Below are positions 41,172 through 49,773 of a DNA stretch of 64,000 bases, one piece after another. Source of the stretch: Halodesulfovibrio spirochaetisodalis. GTDB taxonomy: Bacteria > Desulfobacterota > Desulfovibrionia > Desulfovibrionales > Desulfovibrionaceae. The translations under genes and the position numbers were made by a program. The stretch covers positions 1 to 64,000 of the forward strand of contig NZ_JXMS01000011.1 in assembly GCF_001672295.1 (NCBI RefSeq). The letters are read 5' to 3'. The notes under the pieces are model-generated. The model searched no databases. It was not told the origin of the DNA and was given only the letters and a program-made list of their open reading frames with translations. The stretch's first letter is position 1, and every line of letters begins with the position of its first letter.

Positions 41172-41900
41172 ATGAATTTTCAATTGGCTGAACTGCAACG
41201 GCAGTTTCATACCATGGTTCGCATAGGCACAGTACATTCTGTTGATTACGAAAAAAATTGTGCGCGTGTGGAGTTTGGAACCGTGGTTACAGACTATCTG
41301 CCGTGGATTGCTGCAAGGGCAGCGGGGAATCGTACGTACGATGCCCTTGAGGTGGGCGAGCAGGTGCTGGTGATTACTCCAGCTGGTCATGCGTTGGGGG
41401 TGATTGTGGGGACATTGAACCAGACAGCATATCCCGCACCGGAACATAGTCCTGATATTCAAAAAACAATCTATAAAGATGGCTCCGTCATCATGTACGA
41501 CAGGAGCAGCCATGTTTTGACTGCAGATATCAAAGGCGATGTTACGGTTAAGGCAGAAGGTGCCGTGTCAGTAGATGCAGGTAGCAATATATCCTGCAAA
41601 GCCGGAGGCAACATCCTTGCTCAGGCTGAGGCGGATGTAACAGTCAAAGCTGCAGGTGCTGTTTCTATCACAGCAGGTTCCTCTGCAACAATTGAAGCTC
41701 CTCAGATATCTCTTAATGGTGTGACCTCAATAAACGGTGCACTTACACAAGGTGGCGGCTCCGGTGGAGGGAATGCGAGCTTTAAAGGAAGCCTGCATGC
41801 GTCAGAAACCATCTCAACTGATGCTGATGTTGTTGCTGGGGTTTCGCTGAACAGCCATACCCATTCGTGCAAAGAAGGCGGAACAGGTTCACCCTCATAG
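41172..41900 (+). CDS. Baseplate assembly protein V (tail spike)
   Basis: 242 residues, GAGGAG before the ATG. The N-terminal OB-like domain has MVRIGTVHSVDYEKNCARVEFG and GEQVLVITPAG. A repetitive beta-helix follows at about 100-190 (VTVKAEGAVSVDAGSNISCKAGGNI and related units). The tip ends VSLNSHTHSCKEGG, where the H-T-H pair matches the iron-binding HxH of the P2/phi92 membrane-piercing spike. The trimer would form the needle tip of the contractile tail. Confidence 0.88.
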   Translation: MNFQLAELQRQFHTMVRIGTVHSVDYEKNCARVEFGTVVTDYLPWIAARAAGNRTYDALEVGEQVLVITPAGHALGVIVGTLNQTAYPAPEHSPDIQKTIYKDGSVIMYDRSSHVLTADIKGDVTVKAEGAVSVDAGSNISCKAGGNILAQAEADVTVKAAGAVSITAGSSATIEAPQISLNGVTSINGALTQGGGSGGGNASFKGSLHASETISTDADVVAGVSLNSHTHSCKEGGTGSPS

Positions 41901-42154
41901 CGAACAGTTCCTCGTGAGGTTTGTGATTTGAACCCGACACATGATCTATCGTATGTATTGTTTGTTTTTATGTAACTTGTTTTGTGTTGTGGGAAAAGGT
42001 GTCGTTACATTCATCGTTATGTCATGTATCGATACCTTATTTGATAGTTTATGTATGTTACGAGGATGCTACGCTTAAAGAAAAAAATACATATTTTACG
42101 CAATAGTCACAAACTGCATTGGAATAGTTTGTCGCACACTGCTAATTTGCACTC
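41901..42154. other. 254-bp noncoding gap between V and W
   Basis: AT-rich and without an ORF, although V and W abut in P2. It contains TGT (41922-41924)-N12-ACA (41937-41939), extended on the right to ACACAT, like the site at 39645-39665. A promoter here would start the W-J-I-H-G transcript. No Shine-Dalgarno sequence precedes the W start codon. Confidence 0.45.
41922..41942 (+). promoter_or_regulatory. Candidate Ogr-type activator site
   Basis: TGT-GATTTGAACCCG-ACACAT keeps the P2 Ogr spacing (TGT-N12-ACA). About 40 bases downstream lies an AT-rich TATGTAACT stretch that could serve as a -10, in keeping with the -55 position of Ogr sites. Confidence 0.4.
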
Positions 42155-42493
42155 ATGAACGGTATTAATAAACACACCGGAGAGAGACTCTCCGGCATAG
42201 CGCATTTACGGCAGTCCATTGCTGACATTCTTTCAACCCGAATTGGTACACGGGTGTTGAATCGAGAGTACGGTTCGCGATTGCCAAGTCTCATTGATGC
42301 GCCGGTTAATGCAGACACTTCTTTGGAGTTTTATGCAGCGACAGCGGAAGCCCTGCATCGTTGGGAGCCGAGGTTTACGTTGAAAAATGTTCGCATTGCA
42401 TCATTAACAGACGGTGTGCTGGCTCTGAATCTGACAGGTGAATACCTGCCGGACGGTAAGCAGATCACACTTGAAGGAGTGGAGGTAACATGA
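42155..42493 (+). CDS. Baseplate wedge protein W (gp25-like)
   Basis: 112 residues. MNGINKHTGERLSGIAHLRQSIADIL followed by STRIGTRVLNREYGSRLPSLID is characteristic of P2 gpW / T4 gp25. It forms the inner wedge and contacts the sheath. The start is fixed by family alignment, yet there is no ribosome site upstream. It overlaps the J start by ATGA. Confidence 0.9.
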   Translation: MNGINKHTGERLSGIAHLRQSIADILSTRIGTRVLNREYGSRLPSLIDAPVNADTSLEFYAATAEALHRWEPRFTLKNVRIASLTDGVLALNLTGEYLPDGKQITLEGVEVT

Positions 42494-43377
42494 GCGCGTT
42501 CAATGCAATTGATCTTTCACGTCTCGTGCCACCTGAGATTATTGAATCTTTAAGCGTAGAGCAAATTCTTCAGGAACTTATTGCATATCACAAGGAAATT
42601 GATCCGGATTTTACAGCGCCGGTTCCTTCTGACCCAGCATACAAGATTTTTGAAGCAAACGCGTACAGGGAGCTGTTGCTGCGACAGCGTATTAATGAAG
42701 CAGTAAAAGCAGTGCTTGTGGCCTATGCCACAGGTGCAGATCTTGATCACTTAGCGGCATCAATTCCGCTGGAAAGAAAGCTTCTCGACGCAGGCGATCC
42801 GGATGCATATCCACCAAGACCGCCAGTGTATGAGGAATGCGATGACTTTCGAAAACGCATTGTGATGGCACCGGAAGGTTTCAGTACTGCAGGGCCAGAG
42901 GGAGCGTACATTTTTCATGCACTATCTGTTGTAGGAGTGAAGGATGCGTACCCATCTTCAACAGAACCAGTGCACGTGCAGCTGTACGTACTCGGCAAGG
43001 CAGGTACTGGCGTTCCGGAAAAGGCTGTTCTTGATGCAGTAAAAGCTGTGTTTTCTAAGGATACCAGACCGTTTACGGACTATCTGGAAGTGCTGCCCGC
43101 AGTTATTAAAGAGTACGAAGTTGAGGCAGCTGTACATATCCTGCCGGGGCCGTCATCGGAAAATGTTTTGCGCGAAGCGCGTACCAATTTGGAAAAGTAT
43201 GTTGCAGACAGCCATAAGCTGGGAACCTGCATCGCACGTTCAGGCATTAACGCGGCGTTGCATATTGCAGGTGTGTCCCGTGTGGAGATTACCTCTCCGG
43301 CTCAGGACATTCTTACACAGCAGAGCGAAGCTGCATACTGCACCAATATTACGTTGACACAAGGGGGAAGTGAATGA
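42490..43377 (+). CDS. Baseplate wedge protein J
   Basis: 295 residues with the Baseplate_J pattern: an N-terminal LVPPEIIESLSVEQILQELIAYHKEI, a LLLRQRINEAVKAVLVAYATGADLDHLAA helix at about 60-90, and FRKRIVMAPEGFSTAGPEGAYIFHALSV near 115-140. It is the wedge component between W and I. The gene starts within the W stop (ATGA) and ends over the I start (ATGA), so translation of W-J-I is coupled. Confidence 0.92.
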   Translation: MSAFNAIDLSRLVPPEIIESLSVEQILQELIAYHKEIDPDFTAPVPSDPAYKIFEANAYRELLLRQRINEAVKAVLVAYATGADLDHLAASIPLERKLLDAGDPDAYPPRPPVYEECDDFRKRIVMAPEGFSTAGPEGAYIFHALSVVGVKDAYPSSTEPVHVQLYVLGKAGTGVPEKAVLDAVKAVFSKDTRPFTDYLEVLPAVIKEYEVEAAVHILPGPSSENVLREARTNLEKYVADSHKLGTCIARSGINAALHIAGVSRVEITSPAQDILTQQSEAAYCTNITLTQGGSE

Positions 43378-44150
43378 CGCTGCTTCCCTCAAATGCCACA
43401 AAATATGAACGGGCGTTAGAGAAGACCTGTGCACGTTCTTTTTCACTTCCTGTGCTCATTAACACGCTCAGGAATCCGGCTGAATGTCCTATGCAGACGT
43501 TGCCTTGGCTTGCATACGAATGGTCAGTTGATGAGTGGAATGAAGAGTGGAGCGAAGAGCAAAAAAGGCAGACGGTGGCACGTTCCATTGCCGTGCATAA
43601 AAAAAAGGGTACTCGCGGTGCGGTTGAGGATGCTTTAGGGGCGCTTGGGGTTGAAGTAACAGCCCGCGAATGGTGGGAAGAAACACCCAAAAAGCAGGCG
43701 GGAACCTATTCGCTGGAAGTTAAAGGTGCGCTTGGGAGCAGCGAGGCTTTTCAAGAAATCCTTACTGTTGTGAACTCCGCAAAAAATACCCGCTCGCATT
43801 TAACCGCCATTTCAGTTCCGCAGGATGTTGAAGGGGAAGTCGGTATTGCAGCCGTAGCGCAGCTTGGGTTGAGCGCATCCGGTGGGCTCCCGAATGATTT
43901 GGCAGTGGATACGGCCATTGTCCCAGTGGGGGGCATGGGTATGTCATGCACCTCTGTTAACGGATTCCTGCCGACATTTCAAAAATACGATGCTGACCAC
44001 ACCATTGCAGAGATCGGGGTCGGCCAAATAAGCGTGCCATGCTATGTGCGCCCGTATTGTGCGGCAGAGGTTGAGACAGAGACTACATATCACTCCGGTG
44101 GCATTACGCAAATGTATGTACCGGTAATAGCAAGAGTAGAGGGTAATTAA
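43374..44150 (+). CDS. Tail protein I (baseplate-fibre adaptor)
   Basis: 258 residues. The N-terminal half has the gpI signature: LLPSNATKYERALEKTCARSF, NPAECPMQTLPWLAYEWSVDEWNEEW, and AVHKKKGTRGAVEDALGALG. The C-terminal ~130 residues form an extra domain of low-complexity beta type not found in the short P2 gpI, perhaps a larger fibre-docking region. The stop overlaps the next start (TAATG). Confidence 0.88.
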   Translation: MTLLPSNATKYERALEKTCARSFSLPVLINTLRNPAECPMQTLPWLAYEWSVDEWNEEWSEEQKRQTVARSIAVHKKKGTRGAVEDALGALGVEVTAREWWEETPKKQAGTYSLEVKGALGSSEAFQEILTVVNSAKNTRSHLTAISVPQDVEGEVGIAAVAQLGLSASGGLPNDLAVDTAIVPVGGMGMSCTSVNGFLPTFQKYDADHTIAEIGVGQISVPCYVRPYCAAEVETETTYHSGGITQMYVPVIARVEGN

Positions 44151-46147
44151 TGAGTTTATTCAAACGCATGAGATTGACGGATGCAGGTGTGGATCTGCTT
44201 CGCATGGTGCACGAGGGACAGCCTCTCGAACTGTTAAGCATCCACGTGGGTAACGGCATGTGGAGCGAGGAAGAGCGTACAGGCACACCACCTGCGGCGT
44301 TGAAAACATCTAAACGTGCAGTGGCAATTACAGAGTACGAAAAGCAGGGCGGAGCAGTAGTACTCAACGGTGTGCTTTCAAACACCGGCCTGACCGAAGG
44401 CTTTATGATGACAGAAATGGGTGTAACTGCCCGTCATCCTGAAAATGGTGAACTGCTGTACATGGCAGACTTTGTACCGCCGGAACTGGCAAGTTATCTG
44501 CCGCCAGCAAGCGACGCTCCTGTCGAGATGCCTCTGCGCGTGATTGTAAAAGCAGGCACAGGTGCAGAGGTGGTTGTTGAGATTGAAGATCGCTTTGTGA
44601 GTGCGTCAAAAAAAGATTTAGATACTGAATTAAGTGCGCATAAACATGCGGCAGATCCGCATCCAGACATGCGTGTGGCTGCGCCTTCTCTCAAGTTACC
44701 TAATGGCTATGTAGATCGTGTAAACGAGGGCGAAGCAATCGGATTTAAAGTTACCGGTGTGCCGGAAAATACCCTGTGGGAAACAGAGGTAAAATTGCAG
44801 ATTCTCAATGCTGCAAAAGAGGATGTAACCAGTGATTTTGCACCGCAGGTGACAAAAGAATCCGTTACCCTCACTGCACCGCAGGTTCCTGCTGATTCTG
44901 TATTCAGTGCTCGTTTCCAGACCTGGCAGCACGGCGGCTTAGCTAGCCTGTGGAGTGCACCAGTTGAGTTTACCGTGGTGGATGTGCCCGTAGATGCACC
45001 AGCATTCACTTCTCCGGCTAACCATGCGACCGGAATTGGTGAAACTCCAACGCTGACTATTACCGCAGGGTCTTCTGACGACACAACCAAGCATCATGAA
45101 CATACAGAGTTTGTCATCAGTACAGATCTGTTACGCACAGCTGTGGTTGTAGAGTCTGGTGAACTTGGTGCCGTAACCAGTTGGAAAGTACCAGCTGAAA
45201 AATTGCAGACTGGCAGTCACTTGTACCTTCATGCTCGCACCAAATGGGGCGATACATGGAGCGGCTGGACAACAATTGATGTGTTCACCACAGATCTGTT
45301 TCAGTTCATTGAAGCACCTACCATTCTTGCACCGCAGGAAGGTAGCGAGGTTATGTGGACTGGTTTGAAAGCTGTGATTGCAACGCCTGTTATTGAGGAA
45401 GGCGGCACGCTGCAGCAGGATAAAATTGAAGCAGAAATTAGCAAGAACGGTGAAGTGATTCATACAGAAACTGTAAACGTGGGACAGAAGTTTGTAGATT
45501 TACCAACGCAGGAACGGAATACAGCCTTAACCATGCGCGTGCGTGTGCATGATGCTGTACGCGGTTGGTCTGCATGGTCTGAGGTACGAGCGTTTCGGAC
45601 TAAAACCGTTGGGAATGGTGCACGGTTTGACGGGGGGATAGCGATCTCTCATACATTTGCTAATGGTCAGCAAGGCTATCTCATCGTTGCCCCAGCGTCT
45701 AAGCGTATTCAGAGACAGTGGGGACTTAGAGGAACGAATACAAGTCTAACAGACATTACATCCGCATCAATAAAAGATCCTAGGACTGGGGCTCAGAATA
45801 CCGCCATCCTGTGTTCAAGCCCATATAACAGTATGAACGATGCATACGGTTCCTTTGGCGCTCCTGCTGCTGAGTATTGTGACAATCTTGTTTTTGAAGG
45901 CTGTAACGATTTCTTTCTGCCCAATAAAGATGAGTTAGCCAGAATTATTGAGCAGAAAGCTGTCATTGATGCCGCTGACGAAACAAGTGGTAGTAAATTT
46001 AATGAGATTGGCACAAATAGTATTTGGAGCTCTTCAGAGTATCGAGATGCAAGTGCTTGGATACAGCCTCCCATCGATGGCGGTCTGGTTTATGGCATTA
46101 GGTCTAATCCGAATTGGGTAGTGCCATGCCGGATGTTTATCCCTTAA
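44150..46147 (+). CDS. Tail fibre protein H with DUF1566-like receptor-binding end
   Basis: 665 residues. The first ~170 residues match the P2 gpH N-terminus that binds the baseplate (FKRMRLTDAGVDLL, GLTEGFMMTEMGVTARHPENGELLYMADF). Residues ~200-490 contain two or more FN3-like beta repeats (FQTWQHGGLASLWSAPVEF; HARTKWGDTWSGWTTIDVF). The last ~150 residues resemble a DUF1566/Lcl domain (FFLPNKDELARII, SIWSSSEYRDASAWIQPP, VVPCRMFIP), a C-type-lectin-like fold, and should recognise the target cell surface. No reverse transcriptase or template repeat is seen, so it is not a DGR target here. Confidence 0.82.
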   Translation: MSLFKRMRLTDAGVDLLRMVHEGQPLELLSIHVGNGMWSEEERTGTPPAALKTSKRAVAITEYEKQGGAVVLNGVLSNTGLTEGFMMTEMGVTARHPENGELLYMADFVPPELASYLPPASDAPVEMPLRVIVKAGTGAEVVVEIEDRFVSASKKDLDTELSAHKHAADPHPDMRVAAPSLKLPNGYVDRVNEGEAIGFKVTGVPENTLWETEVKLQILNAAKEDVTSDFAPQVTKESVTLTAPQVPADSVFSARFQTWQHGGLASLWSAPVEFTVVDVPVDAPAFTSPANHATGIGETPTLTITAGSSDDTTKHHEHTEFVISTDLLRTAVVVESGELGAVTSWKVPAEKLQTGSHLYLHARTKWGDTWSGWTTIDVFTTDLFQFIEAPTILAPQEGSEVMWTGLKAVIATPVIEEGGTLQQDKIEAEISKNGEVIHTETVNVGQKFVDLPTQERNTALTMRVRVHDAVRGWSAWSEVRAFRTKTVGNGARFDGGIAISHTFANGQQGYLIVAPASKRIQRQWGLRGTNTSLTDITSASIKDPRTGAQNTAILCSSPYNSMNDAYGSFGAPAAEYCDNLVFEGCNDFFLPNKDELARIIEQKAVIDAADETSGSKFNEIGTNSIWSSSEYRDASAWIQPPIDGGLVYGIRSNPNWVVPCRMFIP

Positions 46148-46198
46148 CTTTGGGACTGTCTTTTTTGGGAGTTGATCCTCTGTGAAATGGAGTAAATA

Positions 46199-46813
46199 AT
46201 GCAATACTACGAACCAGCCACCGAAACACAATATACAGCATTCCAGCTTACTAGCCGTGGCTTGCTGCATGACGACATCGACTTAGCAACGCTTGATATC
46301 TACCCTCTTACGGAAGAACAGCCGCAGTACAATGCAAAGAACCAGCAGCTTACAAATGAACGTGTAGAAGGCGATACAGAAAACGGTTTCCAGCTTATGT
46401 GGGATGTTGAATACTTGTCACTTGAGCAAGTGAAACTTGCCAAGCAAAGCGAGATCACAACAGCGCATGATGCCTTTTTAAAAGAGCGTAGTGCTGAATA
46501 TTCCGACATGGAACGCCAGACATGGGATATGCAGCGAGTAGAAGCAGAGGCACTCATTGCAGATGCAAAAGCATCCGCGCGGCTTGTGCGCGCCATTGCT
46601 GCCACACGCGGCATGGATGTGCTTGAGCTTGCAAAACGTATTGATGCCAATGCAAAGAATTGGACTGCAATTGCAGGCAATGTGACAGGGCAGCGCCTAG
46701 CCCTGCAGGACAGAGTAACAGCAGCCAAAACACCGGAAGAGGTAGTTGCCATTAAGGTTGTTTTTGCTGTTCCAGAAGCTGTTGAAGCTGCAGAAAAGAC
46801 GGAAGCAAGTTAG
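46199..46813 (+). CDS. Tail fibre assembly protein (G-like)
   Basis: 204 residues, GGAG before the ATG, in the position of P2 gene G, right after the fibre gene. An N-terminal ~60-residue segment (MQYYEPATETQYTAFQLTSRGL) is followed by a helical domain resembling DUF4376 (EITTAHDAFLKERSAEYSDMERQTW, ARLVRAIAATRGMDVLELAKRI). It probably acts as a chaperone for fibre trimerisation. Confidence 0.7.
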   Translation: MQYYEPATETQYTAFQLTSRGLLHDDIDLATLDIYPLTEEQPQYNAKNQQLTNERVEGDTENGFQLMWDVEYLSLEQVKLAKQSEITTAHDAFLKERSAEYSDMERQTWDMQRVEAEALIADAKASARLVRAIAATRGMDVLELAKRIDANAKNWTAIAGNVTGQRLALQDRVTAAKTPEEVVAIKVVFAVPEAVEAAEKTEAS

Positions 46814-47426
46814 CCGGTAACGTTTACTGTTCTGTTAGGGCGTACAAAGTCCCAAGCATGATTTTGCCACGCTCCCGCGGGGGGACGGGATATGCTAGCG
46901 CAGATACCCCTTTCCATTCCCCCTGCGCCTTGCGCGTGAAACCATGCGTCATCCCTTGGCAGCTATTTGCGGTATATCGTTCCCGAACTCCAACACATCA
47001 CGATCAAGTGAACTTGGGCACGAAAAACAAGGCCGCAAATACCCACCAAGGTGCAGCGTTTGGAATCGGCGGAAGTTATCGATGTTGGTGAAACAGCGAC
47101 CAAATGTTGTGGCTTACGAGCAGCTACTAATGCCAACTGGATAGATTTGTGGGGCTAGTTGTGTGAATTCTGTCTGATTGGTGTAGCTTCGGAGTTCTGG
47201 TTCGCTAGTTTTGAGTGCTAATAACTTAACTGTTGTTTGATTAAAAGGCACAGCTTGTTGCAGCTGACGCTATAGAGATTACGTAACACGTCTTACCTTG
47301 ATAGTTCTTTGCGGTCGATATTTCCCGAACCGCGTCATACCCGACAGAGATAATCGGCAGTAAAAAAATGCCGTAATTGACTATCAGGATAGTACGATAA
47401 AATTATATCAGGAAGTATTTACAGAC
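46814..47426. pseudogene. 613-bp region with possible decayed fibre fragment
   Basis: No intact gene is supported. A short open frame at 46858-47091 carries RSRGGTGYASADTP near its start and GAAFGIGGS near its end, phrases reminiscent of side-tail-fibre repeats (GGTG...GAFGLGG), but the 50 residues between do not fit. The first ~150 bases are more GC-rich than the neighbours. The segment 46978-46998 (CGT-N12-ACACAT) is one base off the TGT-N12-ACACAT sites upstream and could serve the second half of the tail operon. This gap corresponds to the F promoter position of P2. Confidence 0.25.
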
Positions 47427-47762
47427 ATGAAGCTTCTTGCATCAAAAACATACCTTGAGGCCTCGCAGGAATTAAAGAATCGAGTCTGCAATGGCTGTGG
47501 GCCTGAAGGGTTGATTGGCAAAATTGTGCCGGACAATTTGGTAGGGGCAGATATTTCGGAAGCCTGCAATATCCATGATTGGATGTATCAGGAAGGGGAG
47601 GACAAATTGAGGGCAGACCTCTATTTCCTCGCTAATATGATCTATCTGTGCACGAAAAAGAGCAGGCTGCTTTTGCCTGCGCGGGCATTAATGGCAGTCC
47701 ACTACTTTTTAGCCGTTCACTATGGTGGGGAAGAATACTTTGTAGCTGAAAATGCAGGGTAG
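47427..47762 (+). CDS. Phospholipase A2-like protein within the tail cluster
   Basis: 111 residues. The arrangement NGCGPEGLIGKIVPDNL...EACNIHDWMYQEGEDKLRADLYFLANM matches a PLA2 core: a glycine-rich calcium loop (CNGCGPEG, about 21-28), the catalytic ACNIHD (His about 50, Asp about 51), and a downstream Asp in ADLYF. It lacks a signal peptide and most of the disulfide cysteines of secreted PLA2s. It is placed between fibre-assembly and sheath genes, where P2 has nothing. It might hydrolyse host lipids for release or act as a particle-borne toxin; both are inference. Confidence 0.6.
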   Translation: MKLLASKTYLEASQELKNRVCNGCGPEGLIGKIVPDNLVGADISEACNIHDWMYQEGEDKLRADLYFLANMIYLCTKKSRLLLPARALMAVHYFLAVHYGGEEYFVAENAG

Positions 47763-47792
47763 GTAACGAAGTAACCAATCTCCTAAACGGGT

Positions 47793-47856
47793 CAAGGGGC
47801 AAGCCCCTTGTGGGTGCAGGGCAAAGCCCTTGCCCCTCGGAGAGCCGTCGGAGACA
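47793..47856. repeat. REP-like hairpin element before the sheath gene
   Basis: CAAGGGGC-AA-GCCCCTTG (47793-47810) is followed by GGGTGCAGGG (47812-47821) and CCGTCGGAGACA (47845-47856); the latter two phrases are identical to those at 8595-8634. The same chromosome-type repeat thus lies inside the tail operon, arguing that the cluster is long resident. Confidence 0.55.
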
Positions 47857-47874
47857 TACTAAAAAGGGTAAATG

Positions 47875-49077
47875 ATGAGTACAGATTTTTTGCATGGTGT
47901 GGAATTTGTAGAGATTGATGAGGGCGGTCGTCCGGTCAAGGTGGTGCGTTCTTCAGTGATCGGTATTGTGGGTACTGCTCCGGACGCGGATGAGACAGCG
48001 TTTCCGCTCGATACACCGGTATTGATCTATGGCAGTCCGCGTAAAGCTGCGTTGCTGGATACCAAAGGTAATGCTGTTGGTACACTGCCGAATGCTATGG
48101 ATGCTATTTTCGACCAGCACCACGGTCTGGTTGTGGTTGTGCGTGTTGCAGAGGGGGATAACGAAGCTGCAACTATGACCAATGTTGTCGGCGGCACTTC
48201 TAATGATGGCCTGAAGGGTGTGCACGCTCTGCTTGGTGCGAAATCCAAGTGCGCTGTTAAACCTAAAATTCTGATTGCTCCGGGCTTTACGCATCAGCGT
48301 GTTGAAGATCCGGATAATTCTGGTCAGTTCTTGAAAAATGCTGTTGCTGCTGAACTGGAAACTATTGCTGAAAAGCTGAACGCGATTGCCATTAAGGACG
48401 GTTGCAACACCAACTCTGAAGCTGCAATGCAGGATGCAAAACTGTTCGGCTCTGCCCGAACCTACATTGTTGATCCGTTTGTCACTGTGTTCCGAAAGGG
48501 TGCGTACGTGGACGAGCCTGCTTCTGCCCGCGTTGCTGGTGTTATTGCCCGCACAGATGCGGAAAAAGGATTCTGGTGGTCTCCTTCTAACAAACAGATT
48601 CTCGGCATCTCCGGTGTTGCGCGTCCAATTCCGTTTGAAATGGGCGATACTGCAAGCGAAGCGAATGTGCTGAACGAGAACAAGATTGCAACCATTATTT
48701 GCGAAGATGGTTACAGACTTTGGGGTAACCGTACAACTTCCGGTGATGCCCGTTGGGCGTTCCTTGTTGTACGTCGTATCGCGGACATGATTAACGAATC
48801 CATCCAGCAGGCGCACCTGTGGGCAGTGGATAGACCTGTTGGTCGTATCTACTTTGAAGCTGTGCAGGAATCAGTAAATCAGTTCCTGCGCACATTGGAA
48901 CAGAAAGGTGCGATTCTGGGCGGTAAGTGCTGGGTTGATGAAGAAATCAACAGTTCCAGCGAGATTGAGCAGGGGCATACCTACTTTGATTTCGATTTTA
49001 CACCGGCATACACCGCAGAACGAGTAACATTCCGCAGCCGTATGACAAATGGCTACGTGCAGGAGGTTTTTAAATAA
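47875..49077 (+). CDS. Tail sheath protein (FI)
   Basis: About 400 residues. The second of two adjacent ATGs is preferred on ribosome-site spacing (AAGGG). MSTDFLHGVEFVEIDEGGRPVKVVRSSVIGIVGTAPDADETAFPLDTPVLI is the P2 FI-type N-terminus; the C-terminus has LWGNRTTSGDARWAFLVVRRIADMI and FDFDFTPAYTAERVTFRSRMTNGYV, typical of contractile sheaths. It polymerises around the tube and contracts on target binding. The stop overlaps the tube gene start by one base. Confidence 0.94.
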   Translation: MSTDFLHGVEFVEIDEGGRPVKVVRSSVIGIVGTAPDADETAFPLDTPVLIYGSPRKAALLDTKGNAVGTLPNAMDAIFDQHHGLVVVVRVAEGDNEAATMTNVVGGTSNDGLKGVHALLGAKSKCAVKPKILIAPGFTHQRVEDPDNSGQFLKNAVAAELETIAEKLNAIAIKDGCNTNSEAAMQDAKLFGSARTYIVDPFVTVFRKGAYVDEPASARVAGVIARTDAEKGFWWSPSNKQILGISGVARPIPFEMGDTASEANVLNENKIATIICEDGYRLWGNRTTSGDARWAFLVVRRIADMINESIQQAHLWAVDRPVGRIYFEAVQESVNQFLRTLEQKGAILGGKCWVDEEINSSSEIEQGHTYFDFDFTPAYTAERVTFRSRMTNGYVQEVFK

Positions 49078-49586
49078 TGTTAGTTGCAGAAAACGTTTTA
49101 AAAAGTGCTAACCTGTTTGTGGATGGTCATGGCTTTGCGGGTAATCTTAAAGAAGTAAAACTTCCTGATCTGAGCCTTAAGCTTGAACAGTTCCGCGTTG
49201 GCGGTATGGATGCTCCTATTTCTATTGATAAGGGCATGGAAGAGCTTGTGGCCACGTTCACTACAACAAAAAATTGTACTGAAACACTGAGCTTGTTCGG
49301 TGTGAATAAAGCAGGTGGGGTTCAGCTTACAATTAAGGCTAGTCTTGAAAGTTACAATGGAACTGTGACTCCGGTTGTTGTGACTATGTTCGGTCGCATT
49401 ACCAAGATTGCACCTACTGCATGGACAGCTGGTGGTGAATCTTCCACAGCGTACACAGTTAATCTTGAATACTACAAATACACTCAGGACGGCATTGTTG
49501 TGCACGAGATTGATGTGCTGAATATGAAGCGCATCATCAACGGCAAAGATCAGCTTGCACAGCACCGCGCTAACCTTGGTCTGTAG
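49077..49586 (+). CDS. Major tail tube protein (FII)
   Basis: 169 residues of the Phage_tube family: LKSANLFVDGHGFAGNLKEVKLPDLSLKLEQFRVGGMDAPISIDKGMEEL at the N-terminus and EYYKYTQDGIVVHEIDVLNMKRIINGKDQLAQHRANLGL at the C-terminus. It stacks as hexameric rings inside the sheath. Normal length. Start overlaps the sheath stop (TAATG). Confidence 0.93.
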   Translation: MLVAENVLKSANLFVDGHGFAGNLKEVKLPDLSLKLEQFRVGGMDAPISIDKGMEELVATFTTTKNCTETLSLFGVNKAGGVQLTIKASLESYNGTVTPVVVTMFGRITKIAPTAWTAGGESSTAYTVNLEYYKYTQDGIVVHEIDVLNMKRIINGKDQLAQHRANLGL

Positions 49587-49773
49587 CATGTCGGCATAGA
49601 TGCTGCCGGAGTTTATGTATTCGGTAGCAGGGTAAAAGTATCGGTTCCCGTTGGGTCAAGGTTGGCGGGAACCGGATACACACTATGAAAGTCAGGTGCA
49701 GACGCATACATGTGCTGCCCTGACTTTTTTCATGAGTAGAATTGCTCAGCAAGAAAGAAAAAAGGAATTACCA

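Noticed and set aside
44150-47426. A diversity-generating retroelement acting on the fibre gene
   Set aside because: The DUF1566-like end is the right kind of target, but no reverse transcriptase ORF and no template repeat matching the gene end were found downstream.
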